Source of the DNA: Stenotrophomonas oahuensis
GTDB taxonomy: Bacteria > Pseudomonadota > Gammaproteobacteria > Xanthomonadales > Xanthomonadaceae
Length of the DNA: 64,000 nt
NCBI RefSeq assembly: GCF_031834595.1
Contig: NZ_CP115541.1
Location: forward strand, 3,218,501-3,282,500
Direction: 5' to 3'
Part shown: piece by piece, positions 1 through 7,831 of the stretch
Layout of the letters: the number at the start of each line of letters is the position of its first letter
How positions within the stretch are numbered: the stretch's first letter is position 1
Notes under the pieces: generated by a model
The model's input: the letters and a program-made list of their open reading frames with translations, nothing else
What the model was told of the DNA's origin: nothing
Databases searched by the model: none
Program-made: the position numbers and the translations under genes

Positions 1-1122
1 CAGCACCGCGACGCTCCACAGCAGCACACGGAACCATGCGCGCGGCGTGTGCCCGCGCAGCAGGGTGATCGCACCCGGCAGCAGCAGCAGGCACAGCGGC
101 GACAGCTGCAGCAGGTTGCGGTTGGCCCAGGCGGCGTGGTGCGCGCTGAAGCCCCACAGGAAGGTCAGCAGCCCGCCGGCGATGCCGCACAGCAGCCACA
201 ACGGCAGGGCAAGCCCGCCGAGCACGCGCCGGCGATGGCGCAGCGCGATCACGCCGCCCGCCAGCACCAGCCCGCACAGCAGCCACGGCCACCAGCGCCG
301 GGCAAACTCGGCCGGCTCCGGGGCAATCCGGTGCGGCAGCAGTTCCTGTTCGGCCTGCACCAGCGGACGTCCTTCGCTGTTTTTCACCTGGCGCAGGGCG
401 TCGGCCAGGCGCATCGGCACGAAGGCTTCCTGCCAGCGCGAAAGCGGCTGGTCGGCATACGGCCCCAGGCCGACGTCGAAGCCCAGCCACATCCACGGGG
501 CCGGCGAGGCCAGCCGCACCGACTCGCTGCGATAGGTGTTCCCACGCGAGCGCCCGGACAACTGAGCATGCAGTCCGCCGCCCAGTGCCTCGTCGATCGT
601 GTCGCGCACCATGGTGGCGCAGTTGGCGGTGTAGTAGTCGTAGCGGTAGCGCGCATTTTCCGGCTTGGCCCGCTCGGCCAGCGAAGCGGCCAGGGTGCGG
701 GCCTGCTCCGGGCTCAGGTCGAGCCATTGCAGGTTGGCCCCGCGGCCGGTTTCCGCGTAGTACGACAGGTCCTGTTCCAGCGGCAGCGCCACCAGGTAAT
801 ACATCATGTCGCCGCGGATGAAGCGGCCGATGAAGTCCTGCTCGGACGGATCGAAGTAGCCGAAGTTGTACGAGATCGCCCGTCCGCTGACCGGATCCTC
901 GACCACGATGGCGTCATGCCCGAAGCGCTCGAAGAAAATCGAGCCTGGCTGCATGGTGACAATGCCGATGCGCGGAGCAGGGGGCTCGACGGCGGGCGCT
1001 TCGGCGGCAGGTGCAGGAGCCGATTCCTGCGCCAGCGCTGCCATCGGCAGGCTGGACAGGGTGCCCAGCATCAACAGGAACAACAGGCGGCACAGCGGCC
1101 ACCGCATCAGCAGAGGCCGCAT
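1..1122 (-). CDS. DUF4105 (Lnb N-terminal periplasmic domain) protein, C-terminus outside window
   Basis: Reading the minus strand from the ATG at 1122 gives 374 codons without a stop up to the window edge, so the gene is partial. The first 30 residues form a signal peptide (LLMLGTLSSLPMAALAQ), followed by an Ala/Pro-rich linker. A DUF4105-like domain then starts around residue 55, with the motifs IFFERFGHDAIVV, SYNFGYFD and YTANCATMVRDTIDEAL, whose Cys and His residues recall a papain-like fold. The C-terminal part has several hydrophobic segments (LLCGLVLAGGVIAL, LALPLWLLCGIAGGLLTFLWG), so it is probably membrane-anchored with the domain in the periplasm. The gene starts 8 bp after corC ends and is probably cotranscribed with it. 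At this place many relatives carry lnt instead. The biochemical function is not known. Confidence 0.8.
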   Translation of the reverse strand, partial: MRPLLMRWPLCRLLFLLMLGTLSSLPMAALAQESAPAPAAEAPAVEPPAPRIGIVTMQPGSIFFERFGHDAIVVEDPVSGRAISYNFGYFDPSEQDFIGRFIRGDMMYYLVALPLEQDLSYYAETGRGANLQWLDLSPEQARTLAASLAERAKPENARYRYDYYTANCATMVRDTIDEALGGGLHAQLSGRSRGNTYRSESVRLASPAPWMWLGFDVGLGPYADQPLSRWQEAFVPMRLADALRQVKNSEGRPLVQAEQELLPHRIAPEPAEFARRWWPWLLCGLVLAGGVIALRHRRRVLGGLALPLWLLCGIAGGLLTFLWGFSAHHAAWANRNLLQLSPLCLLLLPGAITLLRGHTPRAWFRVLLWSVAVL

Positions 1123-1130
1123 GGCGTGGT

Positions 1131-2012
1131 TCAACCGTCGTCGGTGCTGTCAGGTGGCAGCACGGTTACATGGAATGCCTGCACGCGGCGGGCATCGGCG
1201 CGTGCGACCCGGAACACGAAACGGTCCAGGGTCAATTCGTCGCCTGTTTCGGGCAGGTGGCCGATAGCCTCCGTAACCAGGCCACCGATGGTGTCGTAGT
1301 CGTCGTCGGCGAAGCTGGCCCCGAAGCGTTCGTTGAAATCGCCGATCGGCGTCAGCGCGTCCACCACGTACTGGCCGTCGGCCTGGATGGCGATCTGCGC
1401 GGTGTGGTCTTCGGCTTCATCGTGCTCGTCGTCGATCTCACCAACGATCTGTTCCAGCACGTCCTCGATGGTGACCAGGCCGGCGACACCGCCGTACTCG
1501 TCAACCACGATGGCCATGTGGTTGCGCGACAGGCGGAATTCCTTCAGCAGCACATTGAGCTTCTTGGCCTCGGGGATCAGCACCGCCGGGCGCAGCAGTT
1601 CGCGCACATTGGCCGGCCCGTTGTCGGCCACCACGCCACGCAGCAGGTCCTTAGCCAGCAGGATGCCGAGGATCTCGTCCTTGTTGTCGCCGTGCACCGG
1701 GAAGCGCGAATGGCCGGATTCGACCACCTGCTTCATCAGTTCCAGGAAGGGGGCCTGCACCGGCAGCGACACCATCTGCGAGCGCGAGATCATCACGTCG
1801 CCCACGGTGAGTTCGGCGACCGAAATGGCCCCTTCCATCATGCGCAGGGTGTCGGCGGCGATCAGGCCGTCTTCGTTCGCGGTGTGCAACACCGCCACCA
1901 GTTCGTCACGGGTGTGGGGTTCGCCGGAGAAGGCAGAGGTCAGGCGTTCCAGCCAGCTGCGCTTCTTCTCGTTCTGCTCCGTCTGGGAGCCACTACTGTC
2001 GTCTTCTGACAT
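1131..2012 (-). CDS. corC: HlyC/CorC family protein (CBS pair + CorC_HlyC domain)
   Basis: A 293-aa protein without membrane segments. Residues about 65-200 form two CBS domains (VGDVMISRSQMVSLP..., VVDEYGGVAGLVTIEDVLEQIVGEI) and the C-terminal 80 residues form the CorC_HlyC transporter-associated domain (DALTPIGDFNERFGASF). In E. coli the short CorC (YbeX) lies beside ybeY and phoH and is linked to Mg/Co efflux and to ribosome-related phenotypes; the order here is the same. Strongly acidic stretches (EIDDEHDEAEDH) follow the second CBS. The ATG at 2012 gives the usual family length. The gene is in the minus-strand run phoH-ybeY-small protein-corC-DUF4105. Confidence 0.93.
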   Translation of the reverse strand: MSEDDSSGSQTEQNEKKRSWLERLTSAFSGEPHTRDELVAVLHTANEDGLIAADTLRMMEGAISVAELTVGDVMISRSQMVSLPVQAPFLELMKQVVESGHSRFPVHGDNKDEILGILLAKDLLRGVVADNGPANVRELLRPAVLIPEAKKLNVLLKEFRLSRNHMAIVVDEYGGVAGLVTIEDVLEQIVGEIDDEHDEAEDHTAQIAIQADGQYVVDALTPIGDFNERFGASFADDDYDTIGGLVTEAIGHLPETGDELTLDRFVFRVARADARRVQAFHVTVLPPDSTDDG

Positions 2013-2076
2013 CTCTGGAAAAAAGGCACCCGGCGAACCGGGCGTTGGGGCCAGTCTAGCAGGATGTGAGGCGCTG

Positions 2077-2682
2077 TCAGCGGCCGCCGTCTGGCGTATT
2101 CACGGACGGGGGCAGGGGCGCGTCGGCGGCGGGTTCCTCCTCCTCCTCCTCCTCCTCGGCCGGCAGGTCCAGGCTGTAGGTGCAGCCGGCCAGGGTCTTG
2201 CCCGGGTGGCTCTGGACCGTGGATACGCTGAGGATGATCGACTCGATCATCGGCTCGCCGGTGCGCGGGTCGGTGACGTCGCGGGCCACCACCTCGCGGC
2301 CGGCCATGAACTTGTCGGGGTTGTCCACGCCGTCTTCCAGCTTCAGGCCTTTGGCCAGCGGGCGCGGGTCGGCCACGTCCAGGATGGCCATGATGCTGGC
2401 CCCGGACACGGTGATGTACTCGGCGCGCTGGCCGAACACGGTGATCGGGCTGGCCAGGCGGTACTCGGCCATGAACTGGTTGCGCTGTTCCAGCGGCTGA
2501 AGGCCGTTGGCCACGGCCTTGAGCGGGTCGGCCACCACCGCGGTAACGGCGTCGTAGTCGGCCACGCGCTGGCGGCATTCGATCAGCGCCGGCAGGTCCA
2601 ACTTGGCAGGCGCGGGGGCGGCCATGCTGGTCAGGGGCAGCAGGGCAGCAAGGGTGAGGCAGGCAACGCGGAGCAGGGTCAT
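2077..2682 (-). CDS. Secreted protein of unknown function with a polyglutamate tract
   Basis: A 201-aa protein starting at the ATG at 2682; a longer frame extends upstream into ybeY but lacks a signal peptide. The N-terminus is a clear Sec signal (LLRVACLTLAALLPLTSMAA). The mature part has no domain I recognise. It carries two cysteines (IECRQRV and LAGCTYS), which could form a disulfide, and a run of eight Glu near the C-terminus before a Pro/Ala-rich tail. It lies between ybeY and corC on the same strand and is probably in the same transcript. It is likely periplasmic or outer-membrane associated. Confidence 0.75.
   Translation of the reverse strand: MTLLRVACLTLAALLPLTSMAAPAPAKLDLPALIECRQRVADYDAVTAVVADPLKAVANGLQPLEQRNQFMAEYRLASPITVFGQRAEYITVSGASIMAILDVADPRPLAKGLKLEDGVDNPDKFMAGREVVARDVTDPRTGEPMIESIILSVSTVQSHPGKTLAGCTYSLDLPAEEEEEEEEPAADAPLPPSVNTPDGGR
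2134..2157 (-). repeat. Trinucleotide tract encoding eight consecutive Glu
   Basis: Eight tandem GAG/GAA codons (seen as CCT/CTC repeats on the plus strand) within the secreted protein gene at 2077-2682. Seven of the eight codons are identical GAG, so the tract is a true microsatellite that could change length by whole codons without a frameshift. Confidence 0.85.
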
Positions 2683-2701
2683 CGGGAAGGTCCGTTCGGG
2701 C

Positions 2702-3187
2702 TCAGCGTTCGCCGGCATAAGGGTCGGAAATGCCCAGGTCGGCCAGGATCTCGCGTTCCAGCTGCTCCATGGCCTCGGCTTCCTTGTCGTCCTCATGGTC
2801 CCAGCCCAGCAGGTGCAGCACGCCATGCACGGTCAGGTGCGCGTAGTGGGCATTGAGGGCTTTGGACTGTTCGTCGGCTTCGCGGGCCACCACCGGGGCA
2901 CAGATCACCAGATCGCCCAGCAGCGGGAATTTCACCCCCTTCGGCAGGCCTTCAGGCACCTCGGCCGGGAAGCTGAGCACGTTGGTGGCGTAGTCCTTGC
3001 CCCGGTAGTGCCGGTTCAGTGACTGACCTTCCTTGGCGTCCACCACGCGGATGGCCAGGTCGGCCTCGCGGATGCGGCCTTTCAGCGCCGCCGCCACCCA
3101 TTTGCGGAAGCTCACCGCCGCCGGCAGGCCGGTGCGGGGCAGGGCATAGCTGACGGCGACATCGAGGCGGACGGGGCCCTTGGTCAT
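2702..3187 (-). CDS. ybeY: Endoribonuclease YbeY (16S rRNA maturation)
   Basis: A 161-aa metalloprotein involved in 16S rRNA 3'-end processing and ribosome quality control. The zinc signature H-x3-H-x5-H is intact ([11 protein letters not shown]), and the conserved RxxNxxLSFP-type motif appears as [11 protein letters not shown]. The frame is open 153 bp further upstream, but the family start is the ATG at 3187 ([14 protein letters not shown]). The upstream extension would read through the REP-containing spacer and is rejected. The gene lies directly downstream of phoH on the same strand, the usual phoH-ybeY-corC arrangement. Confidence 0.95.
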   Translation of the reverse strand: MTKGPVRLDVAVSYALPRTGLPAAVSFRKWVAAALKGRIREADLAIRVVDAKEGQSLNRHYRGKDYATNVLSFPAEVPEGLPKGVKFPLLGDLVICAPVVAREADEQSKALNAHYAHLTVHGVLHLLGWDHEDDKEAEAMEQLEREILADLGISDPYAGER

Positions 3188-3253
3188 GACAATTCCGGTA
3201 AATCTGCAATAAGGGAAACAGTATCGCGCTAACCGCGCCGCGCCGCGAGGCCC

Positions 3254-3382
3254 CGTTGACGCGCATGGCGCGTCACTACAGGTCGCCCGACCAAACAGGT
3301 CGCCCGACCAAGGGTCGTAGTGACACGCCATGCGTGTCAACGCAACGATCCTGCGTTCGCGGACACGCCATGCGTGTCAACG
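3254..3382. repeat. Three SMAG/REP-type palindromes between phoH and ybeY
   Basis: Three related stem-loops. 3254-3279 is in reverse orientation (ends in CTAC). 3317-3342 is forward (starts GTAG, stem GACACGC/GCGTGTC). A third stem at 3362-3382 lacks the GTAG head. The first two form a head-to-head inverted pair about 37 bp apart, typical of REP dimers in Stenotrophomonas. They lie in the spacer between two genes of one operon and could modulate mRNA processing. Confidence 0.8.
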
Positions 3383-3427
3383 CCATCATCCTGCGCACGT
3401 AATGTCGCGTGCGCCCCGCCGCCGCCA

Positions 3428-4423
3428 TCACGCGTCGGGTTTGACCTGCTGCAGGTCACGGCGGTCGTACGCACTGACGATCCGTGCCACCAGCGGGTGG
3501 CGGACCACGTCGCGGGCCTCGAAGAAGGTGAAGCTCACCCCTTCCACGTCACGCAGTACTTCAATGGCGTCGCGCAGGCCGGACTTGACGTGTTTGGGCA
3601 GGTCGGTCTGGGTCAGGTCACCGGTGACCACGGCAGTGGAGCCGAAGCCGAGGCGGGTCAGGAACATCTTCATCTGTTCGATGGTGGTGTTCTGCGCCTC
3701 GTCCAGGATCACGTAGGCATCGTTGAGCGTGCGGCCGCGCATGTAGGCCAGTGGCGCGATCTCGATGACGTTTTTTTCCAGCAGCTTGACCACCTTTTCC
3801 ACGCCCAGCATTTCATACAGGGCGTCGTACAGCGGGCGCAGATAAGGGTCGACCTTCTGGGTAAGGTCGCCGGGCAGGAAGCCCAGTTTCTCGCCGGCTT
3901 CCACCGCCGGGCGCACCAGGATCAGGCGCTGCACGCGCGACTCGTTGAGCGCCTCGACCGCGCTGGCCACGGCCAGGAAGGTCTTGCCGGTACCGGCCGG
4001 GCCGATGCCGAAATTGATGTCGTGGGTCGTTATCTGGTGCAGGTAGCGGGCCTGGTTGGCACCGCGCCCACGCACCGTGCCGCGCTTGACCTTGATGCTG
4101 ACCTCCTGCGCCTCGTACGCGCGCTCGGCCACGTGCTCCACATTGGCCTGGTTCAGGCGCAGGTGGATGGCGTGGCTGTCGAACACGGTGTCGCCCGCTT
4201 CTTCGTACAGCGCTTCAATCAGCTTCTGTGCTTCGGCGACCACCGCCTTGGGTCCGCTGATGCGGAACACGTGGCCGCGATTGGCGATTTCGACGCCGAG
4301 CTTGAGTTCGATCTGGCGCAGGTGTTCATCGAAGGGGCCAGCCAGGTTGGCCAGGCGTTCGTTGTCTTCCGGGGCCAGGGTGAAGTCGCGGTGTGCCAGT
4401 GCGGTCATTGCATGCGGCGGCAC
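3428..4423 (-). CDS. phoH: PhoH family ATPase
   Basis: A 331-aa PhoH-like (YbeZ) protein. An N-terminal KH-like region (residues about 10-100) is followed by the PhoH ATPase domain with Walker A GPAGTGKT, Walker B VILDEAQN and the motif RLGFGSTAVVTGDLTQTDLP. YbeZ is an NTPase, possibly a helicase, that partners YbeY in RNA metabolism; ybeY lies 240 bp downstream on the same strand. The start could be the ATG at 4423 or the in-frame ATG at 4408 (MTALAHRDF). A cluster of DnaA-box-like sequences lies upstream. Confidence 0.95.
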   Translation of the reverse strand: MPPHAMTALAHRDFTLAPEDNERLANLAGPFDEHLRQIELKLGVEIANRGHVFRISGPKAVVAEAQKLIEALYEEAGDTVFDSHAIHLRLNQANVEHVAERAYEAQEVSIKVKRGTVRGRGANQARYLHQITTHDINFGIGPAGTGKTFLAVASAVEALNESRVQRLILVRPAVEAGEKLGFLPGDLTQKVDPYLRPLYDALYEMLGVEKVVKLLEKNVIEIAPLAYMRGRTLNDAYVILDEAQNTTIEQMKMFLTRLGFGSTAVVTGDLTQTDLPKHVKSGLRDAIEVLRDVEGVSFTFFEARDVVRHPLVARIVSAYDRRDLQQVKPDA

Positions 4424-4488
4424 GCAGTGACGGTGCCGCAGGATCAGGAAAGGAGTGACAGGGTAGCGCGTTTCCCGGCAGCCGCGTG

Positions 4489-4647
4489 TTCTCCACAGCC
4501 GTTGTGCAAGGGCGGTGCAGCAACCTGTGGATAGCTGGCTGCAGCCCTAGTGCCGCAAGGTAGATGAAGGCGTGGTCAAAAAAGCGTCAAGCTGGAGTGG
4601 GTTTTCCACATGCACTGTGAGCGGCTGCGGGAGAAACATGTGGATAA
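4489..4647. promoter_or_regulatory. Cluster of four DnaA-box-like 9-mers
   Basis: Compared with the consensus TTATCCACA, the spacer holds TTCTCCACA (4489-4497, one mismatch), TGTGGATAG (4526-4534, reverse strand, one mismatch), TTTTCCACA (4602-4610, one mismatch) and TGTGGATAA (4639-4647, reverse strand, perfect). The 319-bp gap between phoH and the exporter operon (4424-4742) contains nothing else that I recognise. Binding of DnaA is an inference from the motif. Confidence 0.5.
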
Positions 4648-4742
4648 CCGCGTGCACGCCAGTTGCCGCAATGCCTGCGGGTGGGTGATCATTTCATGAC
4701 CAGCGCGCAGTGCCGCGCGTTCTGCCTGACGGAGTCGTGCCG

Positions 4743-5732
4743 ATGTCCGCAGTGTGCAGTCGAATTGGGATCATCCTCAGGCCGGGGCAAACCCTCCTGC
4801 TTGTGGCGCTCGTGATGTTGGCAGGCTGCAGCCGCGACCCGGAGGCGGCACTGGGTACCCTGGAGTGGGATCGCATTACCGTGCCGGCCCCGGCCGCTGA
4901 AGCCATTGCCTCGATCCAGGTCCGAGAAGGCCAGCAGGTCGCGGCGGGGGCGCCGTTGATGCAACTGGAGACAACGCGCACCGCCGCCCAGCTGGCAGCG
5001 TTGCAGGCGCAGACGTCCCAGGCCGGGCAGGCGCTGCTGGAGCTCGAGCACGGTCCTCGCCGCGAAGACATCGAGCAGGCGCGGGCCACGCTGGCGGCGG
5101 CGCGGGCGCAGGCCGCCGATGCCACCGCCTATCTTGCACGTCTGCAGCCGCTGGGCCGACAGCAACTGGTGGCCGCTGCCGACGTTGACCGTGCCCGTGC
5201 GGCGGCTGGCAATGCGCAGGGAACCGTACGCGCGGCCGAACAGGCGCTGCTGGCGCTGGAACATGGCACCCGGATTGAACAGGTCGGCCAAGGGCAGGCT
5301 GCGCTGCAGGCCGCCCAGGCACAGGTGGCCGCGCAGGTGGTCACGCTGGACAAACTGGGGCTGGTGGCCCCGCGCGCTGGCCGCATCGACGCGTTGCCGT
5401 ACCGGCAGGGCGACCAGGCGCCGGTGGGAGCACCGCTGGTGGTCATGCTGGTCGGCGATCATCCCTACGCGCGTGTCTATCTGCCGGAGCCGCTGCGACT
5501 GAAGGTCAGGGTCGGTCAATCCGCCCAGGTCACGCTGCAGGGGCGCGAAGGTGCACTCCGCGCGCGGGTGCGCAGCATCCGCAGCGACCCGGGCTTCAAT
5601 CCTTACTACGCGCTAAGCGGCGACGACGCTTCGCGCTTGAGCTGGCTGGCCGAAATCGAGCTGGAGCCGGCGGGTGACGCGGCCGCGTTGGCGGATCTTC
5701 CGGCCGGTGTCCCGGTGCGGGTTACGTTTTGA
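4743..5732 (+). CDS. HlyD/YbhG-family membrane fusion lipoprotein of an ABC exporter
   Basis: A 329-aa periplasmic adaptor for the ABC exporter encoded next to it. The start is the ATG at 4743, with a GGAG eight bases upstream; the alternative at 4710 would bury the signal. A lipobox (LVMLAGC, Cys29) predicts a lipoprotein. A biotinyl-lipoyl-like half (PAAEAIASIQVREGQQVAAGAPL) is followed by an Ala/Gln/Glu-rich coiled-coil hairpin (residues about 75-190), the second lipoyl half (LVAPRAGRIDALPYRQGDQ) and a beta-barrel. It resembles E. coli YbhG. The stop overlaps the start of the ATPase gene, indicating translational coupling. The substrate is unknown; the YbhGFSR family is linked to drug and cation efflux. 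Confidence 0.87.
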   Translation: MSAVCSRIGIILRPGQTLLLVALVMLAGCSRDPEAALGTLEWDRITVPAPAAEAIASIQVREGQQVAAGAPLMQLETTRTAAQLAALQAQTSQAGQALLELEHGPRREDIEQARATLAAARAQAADATAYLARLQPLGRQQLVAAADVDRARAAAGNAQGTVRAAEQALLALEHGTRIEQVGQGQAALQAAQAQVAAQVVTLDKLGLVAPRAGRIDALPYRQGDQAPVGAPLVVMLVGDHPYARVYLPEPLRLKVRVGQSAQVTLQGREGALRARVRSIRSDPGFNPYYALSGDDASRLSWLAEIELEPAGDAAALADLPAGVPVRVTF

Positions 5733-6673
5733 ACGATCTGGCCATCCAGGCGCGCGGGCTGACCAAGCGCTTTGGCGCATTGGCGGCCGTGGACCACGTC
5801 GATCTGCAGGTGCCGCGGGCCAATGTGTACGGCTTTCTGGGTCCGAACGGGTCGGGCAAATCCACCACCATCCGCATGCTGTGCGGGCTGCTAACCCCCA
5901 CCGAAGGGGAGATCGAGGTGCTGGGCCTGCGCATTCCCGAGCAGGCCGAGGCGCTGCGCCAGCGCATCGGTTACATGACCCAGCGGTTCTCGTTGTTCGA
6001 GGACCTCAGCGTGCGCGAGAACCTGGAGTTCCTGGCGGCGGTGCAGAACCTGCCGCGGGCCCAGGCGCGTAAGCGCATTGATGAGCTGATCGAGCATTAC
6101 CACTTCCAGGACCGCCAGAAGCAGTTGGCCGGCACCATGAGCGGCGGGCAGAAACAGCGTCTGGCCCTGGCCGGCGCGGTGATTCACCAGCCGGAACTGC
6201 TGTTTCTCGACGAGCCCACCAGTGCGGTCGACCCCGAATCGCGGCGCGATTTCTGGGAGAAGCTGTTCGATCTGGCGGATGCCGGCACCACGTTGCTGGT
6301 GTCCACCCACTACATGGATGAAGCCGAGCGTTGCCATCGCCTTGCCATTCTGGACCAGGGCGCGCTGGTCGCCGATGGGACGCCCGCCGAGCTCACCGGC
6401 GCACTGCGCGGACGCACACTGGAAGTGCAGGCCGATCAGCCGCGACAGGCACAGCGGGCACTGGCCCATGTGGCGGGCGTGCTGAGCGTGGCGCAGATCG
6501 GCAACAGCCTGCGCGTGCTTCTGGACACGGGCAGCGAGGGGGAGGCGGCCGTGCAGCAGGCGCTGTACAGCGCCGGGTTGCAAGCGGAGGTGGTCGCCAG
6601 CACGCCCAATCTGGAGGACGTGTTCGTGTCTGCTACGCGTGGTCGAGAGCCTGCCGGCGAGGAGACCGCATGA
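5729..6673 (+). CDS. ABC exporter ATP-binding protein
   Basis: A 314-aa single-domain ABC ATPase with Walker A GPNGSGKST, signature MSGGQKQRLALA, Walker B LLFLDEPTSAVD and the H-loop STHYMDEAERC. The C-terminal 80 residues are the extra domain common in DrrA/CcmA/YbhF-type ATPases. The frame begins with TTG at 5729, overlapping the TGA of the adaptor gene, and the next gene begins at an ATG overlapping its own stop; this spacing supports the rare start. E. coli YbhF has two fused ATPase domains, whereas this protein has one. Confidence 0.92.
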   Translation: MNDLAIQARGLTKRFGALAAVDHVDLQVPRANVYGFLGPNGSGKSTTIRMLCGLLTPTEGEIEVLGLRIPEQAEALRQRIGYMTQRFSLFEDLSVRENLEFLAAVQNLPRAQARKRIDELIEHYHFQDRQKQLAGTMSGGQKQRLALAGAVIHQPELLFLDEPTSAVDPESRRDFWEKLFDLADAGTTLLVSTHYMDEAERCHRLAILDQGALVADGTPAELTGALRGRTLEVQADQPRQAQRALAHVAGVLSVAQIGNSLRVLLDTGSEGEAAVQQALYSAGLQAEVVASTPNLEDVFVSATRGREPAGEETA

Positions 6674-7785
6674 ACCTGCGCCGGTTATGGGCAGTGGTGA
6701 TCAAGGAGCTGCGGCAGATGCGCCGCGATCGGGTCACCCTGGCCATGATCGTGGGTATTCCGGTGATGCAGCTGGTGTTGTTCGGTTACGCCATCAACCT
6801 CAACCTGCGCAACCTGGACGCGGGCATTGCCGACCAGGCGCGGACCAGCGCCTCGCGCGCGCTGGTGATGGACATGGTCGCAACCGGCGTGATCCGTCCG
6901 GTCCTGCAGGTGGACACGCCCGAGGAGCTGATGCAGGCGTTGAGGCAAGGCAGGATCAGTGTCGGCGTGGTGGTGCCGGCGGATTTTGAGCGCCGCCGTT
7001 TTGAAGGTCGCGAAGCGGTCCAGGTGCTGGTGGATGGCAGCGATACGGTGGTGCAGAGCGCGGCGGTGCAGCTCGCGCAGGTGCCGCTGGACGGCGTGCC
7101 GGTGCGCAACGACCGCCCGCTGCGTGCAGGCAGCACCGCGGCAGCGGGGCAGGTGAGCGTGGTGGCGTTCTACAACCCGCAGCGACGTTCGGCTGTGAAC
7201 ATCGTGCCCGGCCTGATCGGCATCATCCTGACGATGACCATGGTGATGTTCACTGCAGTGGCCATCGTGCGTGAACGTGAGCGCGGCAACATGGAGCTGT
7301 TGATTGCCACGCCGTTGAGCAGCAGCGAACTGATGATCGGCAAGGTGCTGCCGTACGCAGTGATTGGTCTGATACAGACCAGCCTGGTGCTGGTGCTGGG
7401 TTTGTGGCTGTTCCAGGTGCCGGTGCGTGGCAGCGTGCTGGACGTCTACCTGGTGGCGATGCTGCTGATTCTCGCCAACCTGGCCTTGGGGTTGTTGATT
7501 TCGACCAAGGCCCGGTCGCAGTTCCAGGCCATGCAGATGACGATGTTCGTGTTCCTGCCGTCGATCCTGCTGTCGGGCTTCATGTTCCCGTTCGCCGGCA
7601 TGCCGCGGGTGGTGCAGTGGCTGGCCGAGATCCTGCCGTTGACGCATTTCCTGCGGCTCGTGCGCGGCATCATGCTGCGCGGCGCTCGCTGGTGGGAGCT
7701 GTGGCCGGAGGTGCTGGCGCTGCTGGCCTTCATCGTGGTGATGATGGTGGTGGCGATCACGCGGTTCCGGAAGCGATTGGATTGA
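6670..7785 (+). CDS. ABC-2 type permease of the exporter
   Basis: A 371-aa inner-membrane protein of the ABC-2 (YhiH/YbhR) type. It has one N-terminal transmembrane segment (VTLAMIVGIPVMQLVLFGYAI), a large periplasmic domain (about residues 45-175) and five C-terminal segments starting at IVPGLIGIILTMTMVMFTAVAIV. The amphipathic motif VRERERGNMELLIATPLSSSE is characteristic of the family. The ATG at 6670 overlaps the ATPase stop. Only one permease is encoded, whereas YbhFSR has two, so it probably acts as a homodimer. Confidence 0.9.
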   Translation: MNLRRLWAVVIKELRQMRRDRVTLAMIVGIPVMQLVLFGYAINLNLRNLDAGIADQARTSASRALVMDMVATGVIRPVLQVDTPEELMQALRQGRISVGVVVPADFERRRFEGREAVQVLVDGSDTVVQSAAVQLAQVPLDGVPVRNDRPLRAGSTAAAGQVSVVAFYNPQRRSAVNIVPGLIGIILTMTMVMFTAVAIVRERERGNMELLIATPLSSSELMIGKVLPYAVIGLIQTSLVLVLGLWLFQVPVRGSVLDVYLVAMLLILANLALGLLISTKARSQFQAMQMTMFVFLPSILLSGFMFPFAGMPRVVQWLAEILPLTHFLRLVRGIMLRGARWWELWPEVLALLAFIVVMMVVAITRFRKRLD

Positions 7786-7788
7786 CGG

Positions 7789-7814
7789 CGTGCCGACCAA
7801 CGGTCGGCACCTAC
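7789..7814 (-). repeat. SMAG/REP palindrome between convergent genes
   Basis: Perfect 9-bp stem GTGCCGACC/GGTCGGCAC with loop AAC, followed by CTAC (GTAG on the reverse strand). It lies 4 bp after the exporter permease stop and 17 bp from the 3' end of the convergent miaB gene, where it may protect or terminate both messages. Confidence 0.85.
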
Positions 7815-7831
7815 CGGCACCTGCCGGGTGG

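Noticed and set aside
1011..2009. A 332-codon plus-strand frame over corC
   Set aside because: Shadow of corC, with residue composition typical of antisense GC-rich frames.
4424..4742. Chromosomal replication origin
   Set aside because: DnaA-box-like sites occur, but there is no AT-rich unwinding region and no dnaA, dnaN or rpmH gene nearby.
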